A stretch of DNA of 64,000 nt from Pectinophora gossypiella (Eukaryota > Arthropoda > Insecta > Lepidoptera > Gelechiidae), in the NCBI RefSeq assembly GCF_024362695.1, contig NC_065408.1:2852001-2916000 (forward strand). The letters are read 5' to 3'. The notes under the pieces are model-generated. The model made no database searches. It was not told the origin of the DNA and saw nothing but the letters and a program-made list of their open reading frames with translations. This document shows, piece after piece, positions 55,498 through 64,000 of the stretch. The position numbers and the translations under genes are program-made. Numbering within the stretch: position 1 is the stretch's first letter; every line of letters starts with the position of its first letter.

Positions 55498-55655
55498 CTA
55501 GTCAGAGGTACAACCAAGTATGCACACCTCACCGAGCCTTCTGTTAGAACAGCGTGATAGGTGGTGAGCCGTATCGCCGTCTATTATGGTTTAGCCGACT
55601 GCGTTAGTGAAAACTGCACTAAGGTACTTAAATTAATAACTTATTCGTGAAATAA
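55498..55655 (-). mobile_element. SINE-5 fragment
   Basis: GTCAGAGGTACAACCAAG, GATAGGTGGTGAGCCGTATC, GTTAGTGAAAACTGCACT. It starts at the SINE-2 tail. Confidence 0.7.
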
Positions 55656-55904
55656 TACATATTAAATTAATACAGCATTTATTATTTTCACATTGTAATA
55701 CACAAGTTTTTATAATTATCAATAAAACCCTGTTCTGTATTATACGGAAAATAAGGTCGACAGCAAGGCTTAGTTTCCCAAGACTGCTCAATTCAATCAA
55801 GAGTTACTAAGGTCCCGAGAGGGTATCCAATGTATTATCGTATTGTCCTTATTTTTACCAAATACGTATACATCTATTTTAACATTAGAGGGGTCTTGGA
55901 AAAC

Positions 55905-56130
55905 ATACCTACACATAGTGACATCGTAACGAATTTAGTGACTAAGGGGAATGATTCAGACCATGATTCTGAGTTAACATCAAGCGGAATTTTCCGACAA
56001 AAAATATGTTTTTATTTATTATTTATTTTTTAAATATACTTTACTTATAGAAAATTCTACGTAAAATTAACACAGAATAATGAGCTGAATCATTACCCTT
56101 AGTTTCGTTACGATGTCACTTACACCCCGT
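55905..56130. mobile_element. MITE-B, complete copy
   Basis: ATAGTGACATCGTAACGAAT at left, TTTCGTTACGATGTCACTTA at right, with an AT-rich unpaired centre. Confidence 0.85.
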
Positions 56131-56144
56131 ACAAGTACGAAGAA

Positions 56145-56215
56145 ATTGCTGCATGAGCAATAAGGCCGCTTGTTGTGCTTTTCTGTATATGTTGTCCTTA
56201 TCTCTATATATTGTG
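56145..56215 (+). mobile_element. LINE 3' end fragment
   Basis: GAAGAAATTGCTGCATGAGC and AATAAGGCCGCTTGTTGTGC. Confidence 0.55.
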
Positions 56216-56300
56216 TCCGGTCACGAGTACTAATATGTATACACTTTGAAACCATGTCACATTAACTTTTTTGAGAAATTAAACCGTAAGTCTCGTTAAA

Positions 56301-56419
56301 TCTATACTTATAATAAATCTGTAGAGAGGTCAATTCTGTACATTAAATATTTTTTCAAAATAACTATCAGGGGGTGATAAGTGGTCGATACTGATGCCAA
56401 AAATGCAATCAGTAAAATT

Positions 56420-56456
<37 letters not shown>

Positions 56457-58671
56457 ATGTTCCTTATAGAAACAAAAACTACTGGACGGATTTTAATGAA
56501 ACTTGGTACAATTATTCTTCACACTCCTGGACAGGTTATAGTATACTTTTCATCACGCTACAATCAATAGGAGCAGAGTAGTGAAGGGAAATCCTTTTGT
56601 ATGAAAAATCTAAACCGCTCAAGTTAGACGTTTGAAATTTGGCATGCAGGTACCTTAGATACCGTAGAGGTGCACTAAGAAAGGAATTCCCGAAATTCCT
56701 ACGGGAACGGGAATTAGCGGGAAAATCCTTTTGTATGAAAAATCTAAACCGCTCAAGTTAGACGTTTGAAATTTGGCATGCAGGTACCTTAGATACCGTA
56801 GAGGTGCACTAAGAAAGGAATTCCCGAAATTCCTACGGGAACGGGAATTAGCGGGAAAATCCTTTTGTATGAAAAATAAACCACTCAAGTTAGACGTTTG
56901 AAATTTGGCATGCAGGTACCTTAGATACCGTAGAGGTACACTAAGAAAGGAATTCCCGAAATTCCCACGGGAACGGGAATTAGCGGGAAAATCCTTTTGT
57001 ATGAAAAATCTAAACCACTCAAGTTAGACGTTTGAAATTTGTCATGCAGGTACCTTAGATACCGTAGAGGTGCACTAAGAAAGGAATTCCCGAAATTCCC
57101 ACGAGAACGGGAATTAGCGGGAAAATCCTTTTGTATGAAAAATCTAAACCACTCAAGTTAGACGTTTGAAATTTGTCATGCAGGTACCTTAGATACCGTA
57201 GAGATGTACTAAGAAAGGAATTCCCGAAATTCTCACGGGAACGGCAATTAGCGGGAAAATCCTTTTGTATGAAAAATCTAAACCACTCAAGTTAGACGTT
57301 TGAAATTTGGCATGCAGGTACCTTAAATACCGTAAAGGTACACTAAGAAAGGAATTCCCGAAATTCCCACGGGAACGGGAATTAGCGGGAAAATCCTTTT
57401 GTATGAAAAATCTAAACCACTCAAGTTAGACGTTTGAAATTTGGCATGCAGGTACCATAGGTACCGTAGAGGTGCACTAAGAAAGGAATTCCCGAAATTC
57501 CCACGAGAACGGGAATTAGCGGGAAAATCCTTTTGTATGAAAAATCTAAACCACTCAAGTTAGACGTTTGAAATTTGTCATGCAGGTACCTTAGATGCCG
57601 TAGAGGTGTACTAAGAAAGGAATTCCCGAAATTCCCACGGAAACGGGAATTAGCGGGAAAATCCTTTTGTATGAAAAATCTAAACCACTCAAGTTAGACG
57701 TTTGAAATTTGGCATGCAGGTACCATAGGTACCGTAGAGGTGCACTAAGAAAGGAATTCCCGAAATTCCCACGGGAACGGGAATTAGCGGGAAAATCCTT
57801 TTGTATGAAAAATCTAAACCACTCAAGTTAGACGTTTGAAATTTGGCATGCAGGTACTTTAGTAAACTTAAAGCTTAGTTGCAACAGGATATTACAAAAT
57901 TCCCACGGGAACGGTAGTTAGCGGGAAAAACATTTGTATGAAAAAATCAAATCTAAATAAAAGGAGAAACTGACTGACTCAGTGACTGACATATCAACGC
58001 ATAGCCTGAACGGCTAAACGTAGGCATTTGAAATTTGGAAGGGACATAGCTTAGGTACCGTAGAGGTGCACTAAGAAAGGAATTCCCGGAATTCCCACGG
58101 AAACGGAAATTTGCGGGAAAATCCTTTTGTAAGAAAAATCTAAACCGCTTAAGTTAGACGCTTGAAATTTGGCATGCAGGTACCTTAGTTAACTTAAAGC
58201 TTAGTTGCAACAGGATATTGCAAAATTCCCACGGAAACGGGAGTAAGCGGGAAAAAAACATTTGTATGAAAAAATCGAAACCGCGTAAGATAGATGTTTT
58301 CAATTCAATTCAATTAAATTATTTATTGCATTCCATGTAGTACAATGGGGTGTTACATAGGCATAGGAACTAAAACATGGACCCTGTAGGGCACAGCAAC
58401 GTTGAAGGGAAGAGAGGAAGTGTGTATTAAAATTAAAACTCAATGAACAATCAATTAAAAAAAAATCAATTCAATCAATTGATTCAATCTAGCATGCATG
58501 CATACCTTAGTAAATATAAAGTTTATTTTTGGCTGTATTTTGAAAAATGGGAGTTATTGGGAAAAAAAAATTATGAAAAAATCTAAACTGCATAAGTATG
58601 CACTCCCACACACACAAAGATCTCTCTCTTATATAACACGCCACGCGGACGAAGTCGCGGGCAAAAGCTAG
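56301..58671 (+). mobile_element. Non-autonomous Helitron, 2371 bp
   Basis: 5' end TCTATACTTATAATAAATCT, 3' end GGGCAAAAGCTAG preceded by a short hairpin (GCGGACGAAGTCGCGG). It lies between A (56300) and T (58672) with no target duplication: 5'-TC, 3'-CTAG, hairpin, A/T insertion, all as Helitrons require. No Rep/helicase coding remains. Inside are (GTCT)n at 56418-56456, a 134-bp tandem array and a retroelement tail at 58300-58500. The same termini are widespread in Lepidoptera. Confidence 0.88.
56589..57865 (+). repeat. 134-bp tandem array inside the Helitron
   Basis: AAGGAATTCCCGAAATTC recurs at 56681, 56815, 56947, 57081, 57215, 57349, 57483, 57617 and 57751: eight intervals, seven of 134 bp and one of 132. 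Units carry a GGGAATTAGCGGGAAAATCC segment and CATGCAGGTACCTTAGATAC. More degenerate units continue to about 58260. Confidence 0.95.
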
Positions 58672-58739
58672 TGTCAAATATGATAGTACGACAAAGTTCT
58701 AAAGTGGGTATATGATATTATTGCTCATGACTGTCCATT

Positions 58740-59137
58740 GTGCTCAATAAAGTATTTTATCTATCTATCTATCTAGGCCTTCCTTTTCCAACTCTATCAG
58801 TTACACTGGCATCATTAATATTTTTTGTAAGTCTACTTCATTTTTCATTTTAAATTGTCAAGTTTAATAAAAAAATCTGGACCCTTCGATAAACACTTAA
58901 GTCCCCTATAATGCATGGGTCGTACAAAAAATGATGCTAAACAAAAGGCGTATTATGGTCGCAAAGCCCTTGGGGCCCCCGCACAAGAGCCTTTCGAAAC
59001 AAATTCGGTCGGATAAGATGAATATATTATGGTGAAATCTGTTACTGGTTTTCTGTTACCGAGAGGACGATGATGGTGAAAGGGACAACCAGAATCGAGT
59101 GACCTTTATTAACTAATAATACAATATGGCTTTTCTC
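58740..59137. other. No recognised element apart from (CTAT)n
   Basis: TTTTATCTATCTATCTATCTA at 58754-58774 is a LINE-like tail or microsatellite. No gene seen. Confidence 0.45.
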
Positions 59138-59470
59138 CTTCTATCGTGTGGGTTATGAGGTGAATAACCAACTTCAACCTAAGCATTGAGGTTGAGGTGA
59201 GGTGAGGAGGTTATTGAGCCGCCAAAGACCACAGACATGGCTCATGTAACGGTTATGTGCTTACATCGGTAAGTAACAACCAGAACCAACGGCTTAACGT
59301 GCTTTCCAAAGCACGGATCATCTTACTTTCGAACAATCGGGTAATCAGCCTGTAATGGCCTAACCAAGCTAGGGACCAGAAAGTGATTTTCGTGACGTGT
59401 CCCTACCAGAATTCGAACCCGGGACCTCCGGCTCGTGAGCCCAAAGCTCAACTATTGAACCATGGAGGCT
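59138..59470 (-). mobile_element. SINE-2 copy
   Basis: Minus strand: head GCCTCCATGGTTCAATAG, B box GGGTTCGAATTCTGG near 59411-59425, central block CGTGCTTTGGAAAGCACG, tail CACACGATAGAAGGAG. Confidence 0.88.
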
Positions 59471-60385
59471 GAAGATGTCATATGTGTGTATTTCTATAGA
59501 AATATTTTATCAAATATATTGAGGTTCTCCTTTTGACTATTAGGTGTACCGTGAGATTGGGTTCAAATATTTCCAACAAAATCTGTCATTTAGAATAATT
59601 CCTAAATACTTAGCGCTTTATCGTTGCCGTATTTTGTAAATATTAGCAGGAAAATTTTCAATATTTTCTCCTCACCTAACCTGCCTTCGTAGCATGGCAA
59701 CCGCGCCGCGCGGAGGGTTTGGATGTCTATCTACGCAAATAGCATTCGTTGCGATTATTGGTCGAATTCGCGCCGCACGAGGTTCTGTCGTAAGACCATG
59801 ATGTATTCGACTGGTTTTCCCTTCGGTTGGAAGGTCAGATAGGTTGCTTCTATAAAATACTGGCCCTACCAAATCATAGAGAGGTCAGGTAAGCGAACCC
59901 CGTGAAAATAACGATATGTTCAATGTTTTCGTTCCCCGCTCCTGTCTTAAACCAAACATTGTGGCTTGAAATTCAAATACAGCGGTCTCCGGTACACGCC
60001 TTCTATTAGCTTTGATATGCAACTCGAATATTTTAAGTGCTCAGCCTTTATAAATAGACTGGCCGTTGTTACGTTTTCAGAATTGAGACAGACGTACTGA
60101 CGAGCAGGCAATTTGAACAGATATTTTTTTTTATAATGTTCAAATATATTTCATAACCACAGCAGCGCCATTTTGAAAAACATTCATTCATTCAACATTC
60201 TGATGCGATTTACTTCAACAAAACCGCGATGTTTTCCAATTTATTTCAATTCGGGTAAAACTCAGACTACAATATTTAACTTGGATTGAAACTAGCTTAA
60301 CTATTGTTAACAAAAAATACATCCAAATGACGTGATTTTTGATCACATCCTACACCAACACAGCCAACAGCAAACAACAGCAACA
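59471..60385. other. Stretch with SINE-4 tail fragment
   Basis: 59810-59915 is a SINE-4 tail (GGTTTTCCCTTCGGTTGGAA, AGAGGTCAGGTAAGCGAACC). The same CGTAAGACCATGATGTA start recurs at 61237. No gene recognised, including on the GC-richer patch near 59690-59780. Confidence 0.45.
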
Positions 60386-60710
60386 GCCTCCGTGGTCTAG
60401 TGGTTAGAGCACGATCTGGAGGTCAGGGTTCGATTCCCGATGGGGATATTGTCCAATTCACTTCGTGAGACTGTCCTTGTTTGGTAAGGACTTTTTAGGC
60501 TTGAATCAAATGATTGTCCGAAAAAGTAAGATGATTCCGTGCTTCGGAAGCCACGTTAAGCTGTTGGTCCCGACTATTAGCCGTAAAAACACCTCCACCA
60601 ACCCGCATTAGAGCAGCGTGGTGGAGTATGCTCCATACACTCTCCGGTTGATTGGGGGGAGGCCTGTGCCCAGCAGTGGGACGTATATAGGCTGTTTATG
60701 TTATGTATGT
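60386..60710 (+). mobile_element. SINE-1, full-length reference copy
   Basis: Head GCCTCCGTGGTCTAGTGGTT, B box GGGTTCGATTCCCGA at 60426-60440, central block CGTGCTTCGGAAGCCACG, body GAGCAGCGTGGTGGAGTATG, tail CCCAGCAGTGGGACGTATAT and GGCTGTTTATGTTATG. Confidence 0.93.
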
Positions 60711-60887
60711 TGTGATTTTAGATAAAGGCGCTTATGCGGTTTTCACTATAAGGATATTTTACAGCTAGTAAATAATATGACAATATAGCGTCACTGTAAT
60801 CGCGAAGGTGTAGGGTGTAAGCCAGGTGGCTTACGCCTACGCAACGATATGCTTTTTCTTGTAAAATAAAAATGTGTAATTTTCTAT

Positions 60888-61143
60888 CTTCTTCTATCGT
60901 GTGGGTTGTCAGTTAGATCACCAACCCCATAAACCCTCGTGTCAGGGTTACTATTCAGCCCGCCGAAGGCCCCTAACATGGCCCATGTAACGACTAATAA
61001 TGATGTAAGTTAATTAGTAAGTAATAACCGGGACCAACGGCTTAACTTGCCTTCCGAAGCACAGATCATCTTTCTATCGGACAATCAGGTGATCAGCGTG
61101 TCCTATAACCAAATTAGTGATCACAAAATAATTTTCGTGATTT
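60888..61143 (-). mobile_element. SINE-2 copy, head missing
   Basis: CTTCTATCGTGTGGGTTGTC to ACCAAATTAGTGATCACAAA. The central block is present (GCCTTCCGAAGCACAGATC). Confidence 0.85.
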
Positions 61144-61236
61144 TCTATCTGAAATAGTTTATCTTAAATGATTTCACTAAAATAGTTGGCTTTGACTGTT
61201 ACCATCTGATTAGAGTATGCCGCTATTTCTGATGTC

Positions 61237-61385
61237 GTAAGACCATGATGTATCCGACTGGTTTTCCCTTCGGTTAGAAGGTCAGATAGGTTGCTTCTGC
61301 CATATTAGAGCCTATCATAACATCGACCTGGGATAGACATTTAGGAGTCGCCGTCGCTGGACACGGCTTGGATGATGATGATGAT
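61237..61385 (+). mobile_element. SINE-4 fragment and LINE (GAT)n tail
   Basis: CCGACTGGTTTTCCCTTCGG, then after 61325 GAGTCGCCGTCGCTGGACAC with GATGATGATGATGATTA, an RTE-like 3' tail. Confidence 0.55.
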
Positions 61386-61612
61386 TAGAGTATGTCGAAA
61401 TAGTTTCATGTCAACAGTGTGGCATTATGTCGAGGTAGAATGTCATCCTATTCGCATCGTTTCTTAGTGAAGTCCTGTCGAAAAAACGTTTTGTCGGAGT
61501 AGTATCGAAGTTAAAACATGTCGTAATTATGTATTGTCGGAATAAAGAAGTGTCGGATTTTCATATTGGCGAAGTAAAATCTTGTCGGATAACAGTTTGT
61601 CGGACTTCAGTT

Positions 61613-61735
61613 TTTAACCCGATACGGCTCACCACCTGTCATTTCGATCTACTTAGTTTATCTTGCGAATAATGTACCTCTGACTAGCCCTATTGGGAAT
61701 ACGGTTGAGAACTTTATATGCTGTATCCAAAAAGG
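61613..61735 (+). mobile_element. SINE-5 fragment
   Basis: CCCGATACGGCTCACCACCT, TAATGTACCTCTGACTAG, ATTGGGAATACGGTTGAG. Confidence 0.65.
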
Positions 61736-62308
61736 AATATTTAATCCGTATACATAAGTGGATTCCAGCAAAAATAAAAAAATAAATATATTGATACCTG
61801 GAATACTAAATTGTTTTTCTCAGTATTATTTGCCTGCAAAAGATCATTTTATTTTTCAATTTACGTAAATTCAAAGAAACATAAAATATAGAAACAATAA
61901 AATATGAAGCACAGACACAGGAATCGTGAAGTGCCTATTTGCAGCAATTATTTTAAAATATTAACGAATTATGTAGTCAGCGAACTGTATGTTAATATTC
62001 TGAATCGAATGGAATTAATATTCTGAAAGTAATCAGAAAACAATTAATAAAGAAAAACACTGTTACACGCGGGTTAAAAAAATGTCTCGACTACACAAAT
62101 CCTGTGAATGAATGACGTCAATTGGTTAGTTTCCTAGTTCAAATATACATAACATAACATATTTATTTATTATAACAATTATAATTATGTGTATTATTAT
62201 TATGTAGTTTATGTAGTCAAAAGTGTATTTATTTTTATATGCACAAGTATTCCCATGCTGCACTATCCCGCTATATTACCTAATATTCAATATCTCCTAT
62301 ACTTAAAG
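61736..62308. other. AT-rich, no recognised element
   Basis: ATAACATAACATATTTATTTA at 62150 resembles a minus-strand LINE tail. Otherwise nothing. Confidence 0.4.
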
Positions 62309-62440
62309 GTTGCCTGGAAGAGATTGCTACTTAGCAAAAAGGCCGCCTATTGTACTAATTCTATTTCTCTTATGTTTTGTATATTGTTTTTTCCTGTTTG
62401 TGCAATAAAGTATTTGTTATGTTATGTTATGTTAACATAA
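62309..62440 (+). mobile_element. LINE 3' end with (TTATG)n tail
   Basis: GGTTGCCTGGAAGAGATTGC, AGGCCGCCTATTGTAC, GTGCAATAAAGTATTTG, then TTATGTTATGTTATGTTA. Clear retroposed 3' terminus. Confidence 0.75.
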
Positions 62441-62534
62441 CATAAACTGCCCATGTACGTCCCACTGCTGGGCACAGGCCTCCCCTCAATCAACCGGAGG
62501 GGGCATGGAACATACTCCACCACGCTGCTCCACA
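62441..62534 (-). mobile_element. SINE-1 tail fragment
   Basis: CATAAACTGCCCATGTACGT to CACCACGCTGCTCCAC. It starts exactly at the palindromic junction GTTAACATAACATAAAC with the LINE tail. Confidence 0.85.
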
Positions 62535-62750
62535 GGAATTTTCCGTCGCAAACTTCATGATTTCTTTTTTATATATTTTTTAAATTATTTTCAATTCTTT
62601 ACTTCATGAAATTTCTTGTGTTTTTTATTATTATTTTCAGTTCCATACTTTTGCGACGGAAAATTCCACATGATATCAACTCAGAATCATGAATTGATCT
62701 GAATCATCCCTCAAAGCTTACGTTACGATGTCACTTACACCCTGTTTACC
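62530..62750. mobile_element. MITE-B copy, left end lost
   Basis: AGGAATTTTCCGTCGCAAAC at left, TTTTGCGACGGAAAATTCC to CGTTACGATGTCACTTACAC at right. The left arm is truncated at the SINE-1 junction. Confidence 0.82.
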
Positions 62751-62775
62751 TGTCAGTCTCTCCGTCTTTATTGCA

Positions 62776-63018
62776 TCTTCTTCTTATCGTGTGGGTTGTG
62801 AGGTGGAATACCAGCCTCATCAAGCCTCGTGTCAGGGTTATGATTGAGCTGCCAAAGGCCCCTGACATGGCTCATGTAACGATTACTCACTTACATCAGT
62901 AAATAGTAACCGGGACCAAAGGCTTAACGTGCCTTCCGAAGCACGAACCATCTTACTTTCGGACAATCAGGTGATCAGCCTGTAATGTCCTAACCAAACT
63001 AGGGATCACAAAGTGTTT
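62776..63018 (-). mobile_element. SINE-2 copy, head missing
   Basis: CTTCTTCTTATCGTGTGGGT to AACTAGGGATCACAAAGTG, with an intact central block. Confidence 0.85.
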
Positions 63019-63139
63019 TTATTAATGGATTGTATTGTACCGTAATAGATAGCCATTTCATCACAGATTATGTGTTATTATGGCGGATTGATCAATAAAT
63101 GAAAAAAATAAAGTATAAGTAAAAGTGAAGTACAAGTAT

Positions 63140-63245
63140 GGAATAAGGAATAGTACCACGTATAGAACGTCAACTCTCCGCTCCCCACCAGCGTCTGAGC
63201 TAGGTTTACCGCACCCCCTCGGACATAGTTTAGTCTTCAATCGTA
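63140..63245 (+). repeat. Repeat shared with 37476-37600
   Basis: ACCACGTATAGAACG, CTCTCCGCTCC, GAGCTAGGTTTACCGCACC, then AGTTTAGTCTTCAATCG. Confidence 0.5.
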
Positions 63246-63316
63246 TGGCACGTGCATCTTTTAAATAACATAAGCTCAGGACAATATTCTCAGTTCAGCT
63301 GGTCAGAAAACCTAAC

Positions 63317-63643
63317 GGCCTTCATGGCCCAGTCGTTCAAGCGTTCGACTCACGATCCGGAGGTCTCGGGTTCAAATCCCGGTGGGGATATGTCACGTAA
63401 ATCAATTTGTGATCCCTAGTTTGGTTAGAACATTACAGGCTGATCCCCTGATTGTCCGCAAGTAAGATGATCCGTGCTTCGGAAGGCACGTTAAGTCGTT
63501 GTTCCGGTTACTACTTAAAGATGCAAGTTTAGTAGTCGTTGCATAAGCCATGTCAGGGGCCTTTGGCGATTCAATAGTAACCCTGACACCAGGGTTGATG
63601 GGGTGGGTAATCTACCTCACAGCCCACACGATAGAAGAAGAAG
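63317..63643 (+). mobile_element. SINE-2, full-length copy
   Basis: Head GGCCTTCATGGCCCAGTCG, B box GGGTTCAAATCCCGG at 63368-63382, central block CGTGCTTCGGAAGGCACG, tail GCCCACACGATAGAAGAAGA. Confidence 0.9.
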
Positions 63644-63648
63644 AATCG

Positions 63649-63800
63649 TATGGTAAACTGTCTTTCCGTGTCAGTATCCAAGTTTCACATCCATAGAGGA
63701 CTCTATATACACCATACGAGAGTTTTGATGCATCATTTTCTGATTCCTTTGGCTATCATAGCCTTGAATATGCACCCCTTGTTATGGATAGCGAAGTAGA
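63649..63800 (-). pseudogene. Non-LTR reverse-transcriptase fragment
   Basis: One minus-strand frame reads YRVLYGCETWILTRKDSLPYD near 63707-63649. LYGcETWxLT.kd is a conserved reverse-transcriptase thumb-side motif of RTE-like LINEs. The part at 63710-63800 is in the same orientation but frame-broken. The remaining 200 bp to the window end show nothing recognisable. Confidence 0.65.
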
Positions 63801-64000
63801 CCCTTATAATAATGTAAGGTAGGTACACGATACCTTTTTCAAAGTTTTCCGTTTCAAATGTAAAGTTATGTAAACACCGCTCACTACTCCTACATCCAAA
63901 GCACATTACTTGATGGAAGTTTGCATGATATTAGCGAACTGAAAGCACCTCTCGATTTTCCATAGTCAGCGAATCTACCATTTGGCTACTTACATTCTTA

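Larger units (their letters stand above)
56218..58737 (+). mobile_element. MITE-D copy split by the Helitron
   Basis: Left part 56218-56300 (CCGGTCACGAGTACTAATAT to GTCTCGTTAAA), right part 58672-58737 (TGTCAAATATGATAGTACGA to TGCTCATGACTGTCC). Joined, they match the uninterrupted copy at 28018-28165. Confidence 0.88.

Noticed and set aside
59672..59872. 66-codon minus-strand frame with Arg/Pro-rich part, considered as a missing Beat-like exon
   Set aside because: Half of it is SINE-4 tail, and the rest shows neither Ig pattern nor a fitting acceptor.
60386..60460. Possible tRNA gene (A and B boxes)
   Set aside because: The head continues into the SINE-1 body and tail, and no cloverleaf 3' half closes; it is a SINE head, as for the other B boxes here.

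Overview
The window is AT-rich nuclear DNA of a moth or butterfly (Lepidoptera). This is read from the density and kind of its repeats: tRNA-headed SINEs, RTE-type LINE ends, foldback MITEs and a Helitron of types common in lepidopteran genomes. There is no bacterial-style gene organisation, no rRNA gene and no CRISPR array. Almost all longer open frames are chance frames or transposon remnants.

The only host gene I can support is split over at least four exons on the minus strand. In transcript order they are 48258-48125, 24842-24681, 20437-20321 and 17615-17441. The first and last encode the two halves of an immunoglobulin domain of the Beaten path (Beat) type, a cell-surface axon-guidance family. 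The two middle exons have canonical splice sites and keep the frame (phases 0/0 and 0/0). They insert 93 Pro/Ser/Thr/Asp-rich residues into the domain. Exons for the signal peptide, first Ig domain and C-terminus were not found and probably lie outside the window or are too short to see.

Region by region: 0-17 kb is downstream flank or further introns, crowded with SINEs, MITEs, LINE ends, a 147-bp pure CA tract and a four-unit 255-bp repeat. 17.4-24.8 kb holds three exons, one of them bracketed by 170-bp inverted repeats. 24.8-48.1 kb is a 23-kb intron full of nested elements. 48.3-64 kb is the 5' side, with two PIF/Harbinger-type elements flanked by TTA duplications, a 2.37-kb Helitron carrying a 134-bp tandem array, and many SINEs.

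The repeats interlock. Three SINE families with different heads share one central block. Two of them end in a sequence that corresponds to the last codons of the RTE-type LINE also present here. One SINE family joins a tRNA-like start to a 5S rRNA-like segment. Several insertions are nested, so duplicated or empty target sites can be read directly: 4-bp ANNT for MITE-A, TTAA for a piggyBac-type MITE, TTA for Harbinger types, and A/T for the Helitron. Family names such as MITE-A or SINE-3 are local labels used only in this annotation.
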